A DNA stretch of 36,381 nt from an uncultured Odoribacter sp. (GCA_944321145.1 CALUKF010000031.1:1-36381), one strand, 5' to 3'; shown: positions 5,692-13,594, counted from the first letter of the stretch. Notes: a model not told the origin generated them from the letters alone. Numbers and translations: made by a program.

Positions 5692-7236
5692 ATGAAAGGA
5701 TTGAAATATTTGCTCGTGTTTGCGTGTTTTGTTCCGTTGTTGATTTTCAGGGATTTCACGCCAAACAACGAATTGAAGTACTTGAGCATTGCGGACGAGG
5801 CTTTGCGCGACGAGCATTGGTTTGCGTTCTGGAACCACGGGGCGGCGTATGCGGACAAGCCGCCGTTGTACCTGTGGATTGTCATGCTGGGGAAATGGCT
5901 GTTCGGGACGCACAGCATGTTTTTCCTTGGGCTGTTTTCCGTCATCCCGGCACTGGTAACCCTCCGCGTCATGGACAAATGGACGGCGCCTTACCTGAAC
6001 GAGCGGTATCGCAACAGCGCTTTCCTCGCGTTGATGACTTCGGGGCTGTTTGTGGGGTCGGCGGTCGTGCTGCGGATGGATATGCTGATGTGCATGTTCA
6101 TTGTGCTGGCATTGTACACTTTCTTTAAAATGTACTCCGGGCTGGCAAAGCGAAGGGACGGGGTGCTGTTGCCTGTGTATATCTTCCTGGCGCTTTTCAC
6201 GAAGGGACCGGTGGGGCTGCTCGTGCCTGTGCTCTGCATCCCGGTATTCCTCGCCACCCAGCACCGCCTGCGGGAGTACGGGCGTTATTTCGGCTGGAGG
6301 ACGTGGGGCATCCTGCTGGCACTCTGCGCCGTGTGGTTTGGCTGCGTATTTGCCGAGGGCGGGAAGGAGTATCTGAACAACCTGCTCTTCAATCAGACGG
6401 TCAATCGTGCCGTGGACGCCTTCCACCACAAGGAGCCGGCGTGGTATTATCTAAAAACCATTTGGTATTCACTTGCGCCGTGGATTTTGCTATACGTGGT
6501 TGCCATCGTGCTCGGCATCCGGCGGCACCTGCTCAACACCGACTTGAAACGCTTTTTCATGGTGATTATTGCCACTACGTTCATCGCCCTCTCTGTTTTC
6601 AGCGGGAAGCTCGACATTTATATGCTGCCCATATTCCCCTTTATTGCTTACCTGGCATTCCTGATGATGCCGGGCTTGAAAAAGAAGGCTTTGCTCGTCA
6701 TGGTGGGGATTCCGGCGGGCGTGCTCGTGCTGGCATTCCCGGCTTATTTCGTTGCCATGCACTACGTTACCCTGCCGGTGAAACCGACGTGGCTGTATCC
6801 TTTCACCACGCTGCTGCTCAGCGCGGGTGCAGGCTGTTCGCTGTATTGGCTTTTCCGCAAGCAATTGCGCCGTGCCATCGACAGCCTTGCCATCGGGTTG
6901 CTGCTCACGGTCTTTGCCGGGTCGTTCGCCCTGCCGCAATTAGACCCGTACATGGGCTTCCGCGCGATGAGCGAAAAGGCGCAGAGCGTGGCGCACGAGG
7001 AGGGCATCGACACGTTCTATTACCATCCTTTCCGCAGCGCGGAAAACATTGACGCCTATATCGGTTGCCCGCTGCAACCTTTGGAGGCAGAGGAAATTGC
7101 AGCCCGCGCCGAAAAGGAACGTTTCGTCCTCTTCCTCCGGGAGAAAAACCGGCGAAAGAATCCGGAACTGCAAGCCGCTGTGGCAGGGCGCACGGAATAC
7201 CGTTTTGGAGATTATGCCATTGTGATTTTTGACTGA
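5692..7236 (+). CDS. ArnT/PMT-like membrane glycosyltransferase (GT39/GT83 type)
   Basis: A 514-residue polytopic membrane protein. After the first membrane segment (YLLVFACFVPLLIF) comes RDFTPNNELKYLSIADEAL (about 20-38), the first external loop that carries the catalytic acidic residues in this fold, and then ADKPPLYLW (about 55-63), a hallmark of ArnT-like enzymes. About a dozen hydrophobic segments follow, with a soluble C-terminal part (about 420-514). Such enzymes move a sugar from a polyprenyl-phosphate carrier to lipid A or another envelope acceptor at the outer face of the inner membrane. It overlaps the next gene's start region by nothing but a one-base gap. The LAB_N protein next to it and the GT2 at 9409 fit the same pathway. 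Confidence 0.88.
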   Translation: MKGLKYLLVFACFVPLLIFRDFTPNNELKYLSIADEALRDEHWFAFWNHGAAYADKPPLYLWIVMLGKWLFGTHSMFFLGLFSVIPALVTLRVMDKWTAPYLNERYRNSAFLALMTSGLFVGSAVVLRMDMLMCMFIVLALYTFFKMYSGLAKRRDGVLLPVYIFLALFTKGPVGLLVPVLCIPVFLATQHRLREYGRYFGWRTWGILLALCAVWFGCVFAEGGKEYLNNLLFNQTVNRAVDAFHHKEPAWYYLKTIWYSLAPWILLYVVAIVLGIRRHLLNTDLKRFFMVIIATTFIALSVFSGKLDIYMLPIFPFIAYLAFLMMPGLKKKALLVMVGIPAGVLVLAFPAYFVAMHYVTLPVKPTWLYPFTTLLLSAGAGCSLYWLFRKQLRRAIDSLAIGLLLTVFAGSFALPQLDPYMGFRAMSEKAQSVAHEEGIDTFYYHPFRSAENIDAYIGCPLQPLEAEEIAARAEKERFVLFLREKNRRKNPELQAAVAGRTEYRFGDYAIVIFD

Positions 7237-7237
7237 T

Positions 7238-7864
7238 ATGGGGGGATACATGATATACATTATCGGATTTTTAGCGCAAATCTGCTTCTCCGGACGGTTG
7301 CTGTTCCAATGGATACTGTCCGAGCGGGCGAAACGGGTGGTGTCGCCCAGCATCTTCTGGCTGCTGAGCCTGTTGGGGTCGTACCTGCTGTTCTTTTACG
7401 GGTGGCTGCGCGACGACTTTGCCATCATCCTGGGGCAGTTGATTTCCTATTACATTTACATCTGGAACCTCGACATCAAAAACGATTGGCAGAAAATCCC
7501 GCGTCCCATCCGCTACGTCCTGATTGCTACGCCGTTCCTCGCCATCGGGTACATGTTCACGGAGTCGCGGGCTTTCATCAGCCAGTTTTTCCAGAACGAG
7601 AAAGTGCCCCTGTGGCTGCTGGTATACGGCTCGCTGGGGCAGATTGTTTTCACGCTGCGGTTCGTGTACCAATGGATTTATTCGCGGAAGCGGCACGAAT
7701 CGATGCTGCCCTTGGGATTCTGGCTCATCAGCCTGAGCGGCTCTACCATTATCGTGAGCTACGCGATTGTGCGGCATGACCCCGTGCTGATTCTCGGGCA
7801 GTCGACGGGGCTGGTGGTTTACCTCCGGAATATCTGGATTCTGCACAAGGCAAAGAAGCGGTAA
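7238..7864 (+). CDS. membrane protein with two LAB_N domains
   Basis: About 208 residues. The N-terminal domain (IIGFLAQICFSGRLLFQWILSE) is the LAB_N signature, named for the N-terminal part of some lipid A disaccharide synthases. A second copy follows (YGSLGQIVFTLRFVYQWIYS), and each is followed by FWLxSLxGS and ILGQ. Thus the protein is an internal duplication with four to six membrane segments. In Bacteroidota such proteins are found with ArnT-like and GT2 genes and are thought to serve in moving or presenting the lipid-linked sugar (inference). The ATG at 7238 lies one base after the upstream stop; the ATG at 7250 has a G-rich stretch just before it and may be the true start. Operon with the preceding gene. 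Confidence 0.82.
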   Translation: MGGYMIYIIGFLAQICFSGRLLFQWILSERAKRVVSPSIFWLLSLLGSYLLFFYGWLRDDFAIILGQLISYYIYIWNLDIKNDWQKIPRPIRYVLIATPFLAIGYMFTESRAFISQFFQNEKVPLWLLVYGSLGQIVFTLRFVYQWIYSRKRHESMLPLGFWLISLSGSTIIVSYAIVRHDPVLILGQSTGLVVYLRNIWILHKAKKR

Positions 7865-7867
7865 CCG

Positions 7868-8119
7868 CTATACATCCACTCCGTGGCGGTAGAGGTAGTC
7901 CGGGGCGAAATCTGCGCCGTTGTACCACTCTATTGTCCAATGCGTCAGCCCAAACTGCACAAATTTGGAAAGGTCTTTCAACGGCTCGAACATCTTACCC
8001 TTGAGCAAGGGCAAGAAGTCTATGCGCTTCTTTTTCCCATTGCTGAACTCCAAATTCATGGTGTAGTCTTTGACATATTCCACGTCAGTAACTCGTATTA
8101 AATCAATATCCTCAGGCAT
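7868..8119 (-). CDS. DUF2442 domain protein
   Basis: An 83-residue protein: VTDVEYVKDYTMNLEFSNGKKKRIDFLPLLKGKMFEPLKD, then FVQFGLTHWTIEWYNGADFAPDYLY, which is the DUF2442 pattern over its full length (W-x-I-E-W-x-N-G-A-D-x-x-P-D-x-L). It lies 6 bp after a DUF4160 gene on the same strand. This pairing is frequent in bacteria and has the layout of a toxin-antitoxin module, but activity is unproven. Its stop is three bases from the stop of the convergent LAB_N gene, with no terminator between. Confidence 0.85.
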   Translation of the reverse strand: MPEDIDLIRVTDVEYVKDYTMNLEFSNGKKKRIDFLPLLKGKMFEPLKDLSKFVQFGLTHWTIEWYNGADFAPDYLYRHGVDV

Positions 8120-8125
8120 AACTAA

Positions 8126-8383
8126 TCATTTTAACGGTTCAATTTTCTCGGGTTCTTCCCCCTGTTGCAAACGCTGCCAATTGGCGGCAAGCTCTTCTTT
8201 ATTCAATTCCATCCAACGAAACACCTGCTTCAAAGCACTACGAGGCATCTCGCCTTTCACCACGCCTTTGTCAATCGTCACGATTGCTTCATAGTCTCCA
8301 TACCTGACATGAAAATGTGGCGGATTATGGTCATCTGCAAACATCGTGATGATAATACCAAAGAAACGACATATTTCAGGCAT
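8126..8383 (-). CDS. DUF4160 domain protein
   Basis: An 85-residue protein: PEICRFFGIIITMFADDHNPPHFHVRYGDYEAIVTID is the DUF4160 signature, with the conserved H-x-P-P-H-F-H cluster at about 19-25. The rest (RSALKQVFRWMELNKEELAANW) is the usual helical end. It is the first gene of a two-gene unit with the DUF2442 gene. A TATCTTTG box at 8419-8412 (minus strand) supports the start at 8383. The histidine cluster could bind metal or act in catalysis; this is inference. The unit sits inside what would otherwise be one lipid-sugar cluster, which fits a mobile accessory cassette. Confidence 0.87.
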   Translation of the reverse strand: MPEICRFFGIIITMFADDHNPPHFHVRYGDYEAIVTIDKGVVKGEMPRSALKQVFRWMELNKEELAANWQRLQQGEEPEKIEPLK

Positions 8384-8411
8384 AACTATCTCTATTTTAT
8401 CTTTATGCAGA

Positions 8412-8443
8412 CAAAGATAGCATCTTTTCCACTAAAACGGAAA
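8412..8443 (-). promoter_or_regulatory. promoter of the DUF4160/DUF2442 unit
   Basis: On the minus strand TTTC (8443-8440), 20 bp, then TATCTTTG (8419-8412). The -7 box is exact and the -33 box has one mismatch. The start codon lies 28 bp downstream. Confidence 0.55.
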
Positions 8444-8510
8444 CGATTTGAACGAAAAAATACCCTTCCTATTATCAAGGATTTTAAATACTCACAATAC
8501 ACTTAAAAGT

Positions 8511-8542
8511 ATTGTATATCTTCTTTTCTTTCGCTATCTTTG
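8511..8542 (+). promoter_or_regulatory. promoter of the 280-residue lipoprotein gene
   Basis: ATTG (8511-8514), 20 bp, then TATCTTTG (8535-8542), 23 bp before the ATG at 8566. Both boxes and the spacing fit the Bacteroidetes consensus. Confidence 0.65.
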
Positions 8543-8565
8543 CCGCAAATTAATGTTTTAACGCG

Positions 8566-9408
8566 ATGAAAAAGACATATTATTTTGCATTAACGGTTTG
8601 CCTCGCCGGCATGATGACGTGGGGCTGCGAGGAGGACAATACAGACAACCCAGAAACCAAGCCTTTGCACTTCGAGAAGAAGAGCTATGAGGTCATGCTT
8701 GACTTCAGCTACAATATCAGCGTGGAGAACGGCAGCGGCAATTATGAGCTGACAGTCGGGGACACAGCTATTATCAGTGCAAGTTATACGGACAACTCGG
8801 ACAGTTTTGTGGGCGTCATCCCCGTGCGGGGCAAAGCCAAGGGGACGACTTCATTGATAGTCAAGGACAAGGAGACGCTGATTGCGGACACGCTGCAAAT
8901 CAAGGTGGTCGACCAGTATGCCGCCTGCTACATCGTAATCTCGCAACACCCGGCATTGGCACAGAGCCGCTACTTGTTTCTCGTGGACAATGAGGCACGG
9001 GACTTTTACGTTTTTGCCGACGATGCCGATGAATTGCCTGCCGCACCGACACCCCTGCTGCTCGGGAAAGGGACTTACCGCTATTCGACGGAAGAAGGCA
9101 CGGGGGAAGTGCCCGTCATCCCGTATCTCCACCTCACTTACGCCGAGGACAGCGAGGGCGATTTTGCGGAGGAGGGGATGCCCGTGGAACATACGTTCAG
9201 CATGGTCAATACGGACATGGGAACATTGTATTATTTGACGAAACTGACCGGTTTCCCGATAGAGGATTTGCCCCTGCAAATATCGGCTGGAACGAAAGAC
9301 GTGCAGAAATATTTTCCCCTGCAGCTGACAGACTTGAATACAGGCATCGTCGTTGAGAGCCTGATAGATACACGGATGAACACCATGCCCGAAGGTTTCT
9401 TGGACTGA
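8566..9408 (+). CDS. lipoprotein with an Ig-like N-terminal region
   Basis: A 280-residue protein. Signal peptide MKKTYYFALTVCLAGMMTWG, lipobox WGC (Cys 21), then EEDNTDN, a surface-export-type acidic stretch. Residues about 36-115 (FEKKSYEVMLDFSYNISVENGSGNYELT, GKAKGTTSLIVKD, LQIKVVD) have the strand pattern and G-x-T-x-x-x-V-x-D ending of bacterial Ig-like domains. Residues 120-280 are mixed and unrecognised. It has its own promoter. Its stop codon directly abuts the stop of the convergent GT2 gene (TGA then TTA, no base between), so transcripts must overlap. Function unknown; probably a surface adhesin-like or structural lipoprotein. Confidence 0.8.
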   Translation: MKKTYYFALTVCLAGMMTWGCEEDNTDNPETKPLHFEKKSYEVMLDFSYNISVENGSGNYELTVGDTAIISASYTDNSDSFVGVIPVRGKAKGTTSLIVKDKETLIADTLQIKVVDQYAACYIVISQHPALAQSRYLFLVDNEARDFYVFADDADELPAAPTPLLLGKGTYRYSTEEGTGEVPVIPYLHLTYAEDSEGDFAEEGMPVEHTFSMVNTDMGTLYYLTKLTGFPIEDLPLQISAGTKDVQKYFPLQLTDLNTGIVVESLIDTRMNTMPEGFLD

Positions 9409-10140
9409 TTACAAGTCCGTCTCTTTCACGCGGTAGTTGATGTACCGTTTGCGCATCCAGCGGTAGGCAAAGCAATCCTTGAAGGGACCGATGAGGCGGT
9501 TGGCAAGGTGGTATTTCGATTTGCCTGCCACGCGGGGGAAGTGGCGCACGGGGATTTGCTTTACCCGCCCTTCCTGCAACTGAATCAATGCCGGAATGAA
9601 ACGGTGCATGCCCGTGAAAAAGGGAATCCGCTTGGCATAGTCCGTGTGGAGCACTTTGAGGGGACAACCGGTGTCCTGCACGCCGTCGTGGGTCATCATG
9701 CGGCGGAAACCGTTGGCAATTTTCGAGGACATGTTTTTCACAAAACTGTCCTTACGCCCGGTGCGGATGCCCATGACCAGTTCGTAGTCGGCGGCATGCT
9801 CCAACAGAAGGTTGAAATCTTCCGGCGTAGTCTGAAGGTCAGCGTCAATATAGCCCACCCATTTGGAGCAACAGGCATCTATCCCTGCCTTCATGGCTGC
9901 GCTCAGCCCGCAATTGCGCACAAATTCGAGGTAGAAGAAGTCCGGCTGCCGGGCGCAAATCTCCTTGATGAGCTGCCCGCTGCCATCTGTCGAGCCATCG
10001 TTCACGAACAGCACGCAGGTTTTCACCTTCGACTGGCGGATGAAAGCCCCCAAGGCTTCCTCCAAACGGGACATGTTCCCCTCCTCGTTATATACCGGAA
10101 CCACAATTGTAAATTCGTATTCTGCAGTTTTATTTTCCAT
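9409..10140 (-). CDS. GT2 glycosyltransferase, dolichyl-phosphate-mannose-synthase/ArnC-like
   Basis: A 243-residue soluble GT-A enzyme. FTIVVPVYNEEGNMSRL opens the nucleotide-binding part, FVNDGSTDGS follows, and YIDADLQTTPED is the D-x-D region that binds the metal and sugar nucleotide. VQDTGCPLKV and RHFPRVAGKSKY are the usual C-terminal landmarks of polyprenyl-phosphate sugar transferases. It lacks the C-terminal membrane pair of GtrB. It should load a sugar onto polyprenyl phosphate, the donor for the ArnT-like protein at 5692. The ATG at 10140 is preferred over a GTG two codons upstream. It is separated from its partners and faces the other way. Confidence 0.87.
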   Translation of the reverse strand: MENKTAEYEFTIVVPVYNEEGNMSRLEEALGAFIRQSKVKTCVLFVNDGSTDGSGQLIKEICARQPDFFYLEFVRNCGLSAAMKAGIDACCSKWVGYIDADLQTTPEDFNLLLEHAADYELVMGIRTGRKDSFVKNMSSKIANGFRRMMTHDGVQDTGCPLKVLHTDYAKRIPFFTGMHRFIPALIQLQEGRVKQIPVRHFPRVAGKSKYHLANRLIGPFKDCFAYRWMRKRYINYRVKETDL

Positions 10141-10265
10141 AGTCACTCATTTCTATTGGTGCGCTAAATTACAAAATTTTCAACACCCACATCGTTCCAT
10201 TCTGCAAAAAATATCTGCATCCAACAATAGGCATGCCTGCTGTGAGCAAATCAGAAAATTTTTCC

Positions 10266-10273
10266 TATCTTTG
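10266..10273 (+). promoter_or_regulatory. -7 box of the DUF3990 pair
   Basis: TATCTTTG, an exact match, 29 bp before the ATG at 10303. A TGTG at 10241-10244 is a poor -33 candidate. Confidence 0.5.
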
Positions 10274-10302
10274 AGGACAGATATCAAAGGAAATAATTGA
10301 AA

Positions 10303-10758
10303 ATGGAAATATATCACGGAAGCTATATGGCAATTCCTTCACCTGAAATCATAAAGGGACAATTCACCAAAGATTTTGGAGATGGTTTTTATTGCACAGA
10401 ATTAAAAAAACAAGCAGTAAAATGGGCAAAACGTTACGACACGCCTATTGTCAATAGTTATGAGTACCAGCCATGCAACACTTTAAAAATACTTCATTTT
10501 GAAGAAATGACAGATGAATGGCTGGATTTCATTGTTGCTTGCCGAAGCGGGAAATTACATCATTATGACGTTATCATAGGAGCAATGGCAAATGACCAAA
10601 TATATAATTATGTGGCAGATTTTATGAACGGCGTATTGACGAGAGAGCAATTCTGGGTATTGGCAAAATTTAAACATCCAACACACCAGATTAATTTTTG
10701 CACGCCGGAAGCATTGAAATGTATCACTTTCAAAAATTACGAGGAGATAAAAGAATGA
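10303..10758 (+). CDS. DUF3990 protein, ADP-ribosyltransferase-like
   Basis: A 151-residue protein. MEIYHGSYMAIPSPEI and then FTKDFGDGFYCTELKKQAVKWAKRY are the DUF3990 signature. Pfam places this family with the ADP-ribosyltransferase fold; the YHGS and the DFGxGFY-T segments would form the NAD-binding core. No signal peptide. The start codon is the ATG at 10303; a TTG two codons upstream is less likely. Its stop overlaps the next start (ATGA), and GAGGAG lies 8 bp before that start, so the two genes are translationally coupled. It is AT-rich relative to its neighbours. The pair looks like a toxin-antitoxin or effector module (inference); no activity can be shown from sequence. Confidence 0.82.
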   Translation: MEIYHGSYMAIPSPEIIKGQFTKDFGDGFYCTELKKQAVKWAKRYDTPIVNSYEYQPCNTLKILHFEEMTDEWLDFIVACRSGKLHHYDVIIGAMANDQIYNYVADFMNGVLTREQFWVLAKFKHPTHQINFCTPEALKCITFKNYEEIKE

Positions 10759-11210
10759 ACGGACGCGAAAGCAGCAAATTGAACGACTTATTTTTCTTGT
10801 GTAGCCTGATAGAATATGTCGGGCGGGCAACAAAAAATGAACGCAAGGTTGTGGTAAACGCAATGGGGCGCAATGGTCTGAGACATTATTACGACTTGGC
10901 GGAAGTGTACCATTGTGAAAACATTGACAAGGTGACGAGCGAGATTATAAACAAATACAACATTCCCACAGGCACTTATAATAATATCGCTGCCACAACG
11001 GAGCGCGTGCCCTCCCATTGGGAAATCGGGAAAGTGATGCAACGGCTTGTGCATACAGCAGCCCAACATTCCAAGAAGGGAACCATTGATACCCTAATCA
11101 AAGTTTACAATTCATGGATAGTGCCTAAAATCGACAACTACAATAGCTCCATGTATTACGAAAATACCAGTTATCAATATGCCTCGCTCCGGGCAGGCAG
11201 GGCATTGTAA
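10755..11210 (+). CDS. partner of DUF3990, N-terminus DUF3791-like
   Basis: A 151-residue protein. The N-terminal half (LNDLFFLCSLIEYVGRAT, YYDLAEVYHCENIDKVTSEII) shares the layout of DUF3791, a small helical family often encoded beside DUF3990: F-x-x-C-x-I-E, then a Y...H segment and a closing D-x-V-x-x-I. The C-terminal 80 residues (HWEIGKVMQRLVHTAAQ, IDTLIKVYNSWIVPKID, YQYASLRAGRAL) are not recognised and make it about twice the length of a typical DUF3791 protein. It overlaps the DUF3990 stop by four bases. A role as antitoxin or accessory factor is inferred from the coupling only. Confidence 0.65.
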   Translation: MNGRESSKLNDLFFLCSLIEYVGRATKNERKVVVNAMGRNGLRHYYDLAEVYHCENIDKVTSEIINKYNIPTGTYNNIAATTERVPSHWEIGKVMQRLVHTAAQHSKKGTIDTLIKVYNSWIVPKIDNYNSSMYYENTSYQYASLRAGRAL

Positions 11211-11257
11211 TTTAGCAGTCGCGTCGAGAGTCAAACAGCAAATTCAAGGAAAAAACA

Positions 11258-11265
11258 TATTTTTG
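11258..11265 (+). promoter_or_regulatory. -7 box upstream of the Stealth gene
   Basis: TATTTTTG matches TAnnTTTG, 57 bp before the ATG at 11323. No clear -33 box. Confidence 0.35.
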
Positions 11266-11322
11266 TTCCCGGAATCATAGAGAAAGACAAGTACAAATCA
11301 TCAAAAACACGAAGATATTCTT

Positions 11323-12318
11323 ATGGACATCGACTTTGTAATCACTTGGGTGGATATGAATGATCCGAAATGGCAGGCGGAATTTGCCAAGTATGCCCGC
11401 CATAAAGGCAATGAGAAAAACGGGGTTTCGGAAGCCCGTTTCCGTGACTACGGTTTTTTGAGATACTGGTTTCGCGGCGTGGAAAAATTTGCGCCTTGGG
11501 TGCGCAAAATCCATTTTGTGACCAGCGGACAGAAACCCGAATGGCTCGATGCGAATCATCCGAAGCTAAATCTGGTCAGCCATAAAGATTACATCCCTGC
11601 CCAGTTCCTGCCAACGTATAACTCCGTGGTCATTGAACGCTACTTGCATAAAATTCCCGACTTGGCGGAACACTTTGTTTACTTCAATGACGACTTCTAT
11701 ATCATCAACCGGATTGGGACAGAGCGCTTTTTCCAGAACGGACTGCCATGCGACATCGCGACTTTCCTCTATAATCCTGCGTGGTCTCAATGGTACAAGA
11801 GAATCAAGAACAATTTGAGAATCATCAATCAACATTTCGACAAACGGAAAGTAATAGCACAATTCCATGACAAATGGTTCGACAAAAGCTACGGCACAAA
11901 AGCCCGCTGGAATTATCTGCTGAAACCCTACGGCAAGTTCATCACGCTGCGCACTCCCCATAACGCCCAGCCCTACCTGAAAAGCACATTCGAGGAGGTG
12001 TGGGCTGCTGCAGGCAAAGAATTGACCGAGACATCTGCCAACCGGTTTCGTGCTGTGAGCGACTATACCCCCGAGCTTTTCCGCACGTGGCAAATCTGCC
12101 GGGGGAATTTTGAGCCTTACAATACCTATCGCGACACCAAAATGTTTCCCCTCATGATACGCCCCAAGCAAGCGGTCAGCGCAATATATCATCAATCCTA
12201 TTCGTTGATTTGCCTGAATGACAATGTGCATATCCGCCATTATGCGCAAGTGATGGAAAACATCCGGAGTGCATTTGAACATATTTTGCCGGAGAAATCG
12301 AGTTTTGAGGTCAAGTAA
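11323..12318 (+). CDS. Stealth-family capsule polysaccharide phosphotransferase
   Basis: A 331-residue protein with the Stealth conserved regions in order. CR1 is DIDFVITWVDMNDPKW (2-17). CR2 covers RFRDYGFLRYWFRGVEKFAPWVRKIH through VSHKDYIP, LPTYNSVVIE and VYFNDDFYI (about 45-130), with the D-D pair expected at the active site. Later segments with FHDKWFD and RHYAQ fit CR3 and CR4. These enzymes transfer hexose-1-phosphate units during synthesis of surface polysaccharides. It opens a run of glycosyltransferase genes that probably decorate the cell surface. Its stop codon lies inside the first repeat of the operator for the next gene. Confidence 0.9.
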   Translation: MDIDFVITWVDMNDPKWQAEFAKYARHKGNEKNGVSEARFRDYGFLRYWFRGVEKFAPWVRKIHFVTSGQKPEWLDANHPKLNLVSHKDYIPAQFLPTYNSVVIERYLHKIPDLAEHFVYFNDDFYIINRIGTERFFQNGLPCDIATFLYNPAWSQWYKRIKNNLRIINQHFDKRKVIAQFHDKWFDKSYGTKARWNYLLKPYGKFITLRTPHNAQPYLKSTFEEVWAAAGKELTETSANRFRAVSDYTPELFRTWQICRGNFEPYNTYRDTKMFPLMIRPKQAVSAIYHQSYSLICLNDNVHIRHYAQVMENIRSAFEHILPEKSSFEVK

Positions 12319-12360
12319 CAAGTTTGTTAGTAACAATGTTGTTACTAATTGATTTGTTAC
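12315..12360. promoter_or_regulatory. symmetric four-site operator (GTAACAA x2 / TTGTTAC x2)
   Basis: GTAACAA at 12315-12321 and 12330-12336, and its complement TTGTTAC at 12339-12345 and 12354-12360. The spacings are 15, 9 and 15 bp, so the whole 46 bp is mirror-symmetric about 12337.5. The core extends to a 22-bp palindrome (12327-12348, arms of 10 bp). It covers the -33 box of the ATPase promoter. This is the layout of two cooperating dimers. Confidence 0.75.
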
Positions 12361-12369
12361 TTATCTTTG
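12339..12369 (+). promoter_or_regulatory. promoter of the AAA ATPase gene
   Basis: TTG (12339-12341), 20 bp, then TATCTTTG (12362-12369), 26 bp before the ATG at 12396. The -33 box lies inside the right arm of the central palindrome, so a bound regulator would block it. Confidence 0.7.
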
Positions 12370-12395
12370 TGCAGGAATTTTATACTTGAAAAGCC

Positions 12396-13526
12396 ATGGA
12401 AAACAAACCTTTTATCTTCGGCGTTGCCACATCGGGAGACCATTTTACTGACCGCAAAAAGGAGACTGCACGCCTCTTGCTCAACTTCCAGCATGGAGTG
12501 AACACGGTGCTCATTTCACCACGCCGTTGGGGTAAAACCTCTTTAGTCCAGAAAGTATGCCATTTAGCGCAATCCGACAAATTAAAAGTTGTTTACCTTG
12601 ACATTTTCTTTTGCCGCAGCGAGAGTGATTTCTATGACGCTTTTGCTTTGGCAATACTCAAACAGACTTCGTCCAAAGTGGAAGAATGGCTGGAGCATAT
12701 CAAATTATACCTTTCACGCATTAGCCCGAAAGTGTCTATCGGCACAGATCCAATGACCGATTTCTCGATATCGCTTGAAATGAATCCCAAGAACAACGAC
12801 ATCAACGAGATTTTGCAACTGCCTGAAAAGATTGCACAGAAAAAAGGATGCAGCCTCGTCATTTGCATCGATGAATTTCAACAGATTGCCGAATTCAAGG
12901 ATTCCAAGATTTTCCAAAAACGCCTGCGTTCGGTATGGCAATTGCAAAAGTCTGTGTCCTATTGCCTGTTTGGCAGCAAAAAGCACCTGATGAACGAACT
13001 TTTTGAACGGAAGAGCCTCCCGTTTTACAAATTCGGCGATGTGATTTATCTGCCGAAAATCGGGACTTCCGATTGGGTGGATTACATTTGCAACCGTTTT
13101 GCCGTGACCGGCAAGCACATTTCTGCAGATTTGGCACAAGAGATTTGCCGGCGGGCAGACAATCACTCTTCCTACGTACAGCAATTGGCATGGCTGGTCT
13201 GGACTTACACAGACAAGGAAGCAACCGCGCGAAATCTTGAAGAAGCCTATCAAGACATCATTGACCAAAACACACCTCTGTTTGAAAAACAAACTGAGAG
13301 CCTTACGACTTACCAAATGAACTTTTTACGTGCCATTCTGGATGGCGTCCACAATGAGTTTACCACCCAGGAGATTTTGCAGAAATATCAACTTGGTTCA
13401 TCTGCCAACGTCAGCACCGTAAAACGCGCACTCATCAAAAAAGAACTCATCGAAACCGAAAACCGCCAAATCATTATCCCCGACCCCATCATGGCGGCGT
13501 GGCTGAAAAGGGAATTGAAAGTGTAA
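12396..13526 (+). CDS. AAA-family ATPase (ATPase_2/archaeal-ATPase-like) with C-terminal winged helix
   Basis: A 376-residue protein. Walker A is SPRRWGKTS (41-49) and Walker B is VICIDEFQQI (about 155-164). A region with LFGSKKHLMNELF follows as in this ATPase family, then QEICRRADNHSSYVQQLAWLVW. The C-terminal 80 residues (YQMNFLRAILDG, FTTQEILQKYQLGSSANVSTVKRALIKKELIE) have the pattern of a winged helix that binds DNA. No membrane segment. Because it has a DNA-binding-like end and a symmetric operator over its promoter, it may control itself. It stands alone between glycan genes and is likely an accessory insertion. Confidence 0.82.
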   Translation: MENKPFIFGVATSGDHFTDRKKETARLLLNFQHGVNTVLISPRRWGKTSLVQKVCHLAQSDKLKVVYLDIFFCRSESDFYDAFALAILKQTSSKVEEWLEHIKLYLSRISPKVSIGTDPMTDFSISLEMNPKNNDINEILQLPEKIAQKKGCSLVICIDEFQQIAEFKDSKIFQKRLRSVWQLQKSVSYCLFGSKKHLMNELFERKSLPFYKFGDVIYLPKIGTSDWVDYICNRFAVTGKHISADLAQEICRRADNHSSYVQQLAWLVWTYTDKEATARNLEEAYQDIIDQNTPLFEKQTESLTTYQMNFLRAILDGVHNEFTTQEILQKYQLGSSANVSTVKRALIKKELIETENRQIIIPDPIMAAWLKRELKV

Positions 13527-13534
13527 TACATTTA

Positions 13535-13557
13535 TTTCCCAACGGTTTGTTGGGAAA
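13535..13557. terminator. 9-bp hairpin after the AAA ATPase gene
   Basis: TTTCCCAAC (13535-13543) pairs perfectly with GTTGGGAAA (13549-13557) around a 5-nt loop. It starts 8 bp after the stop codon. The following bases (ATTC) give no T-tract, so it is a moderate candidate. Confidence 0.45.
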
Positions 13558-13594
13558 ATTCAGGCAAAGTATTTTCTATCTATTACAAAATCCT

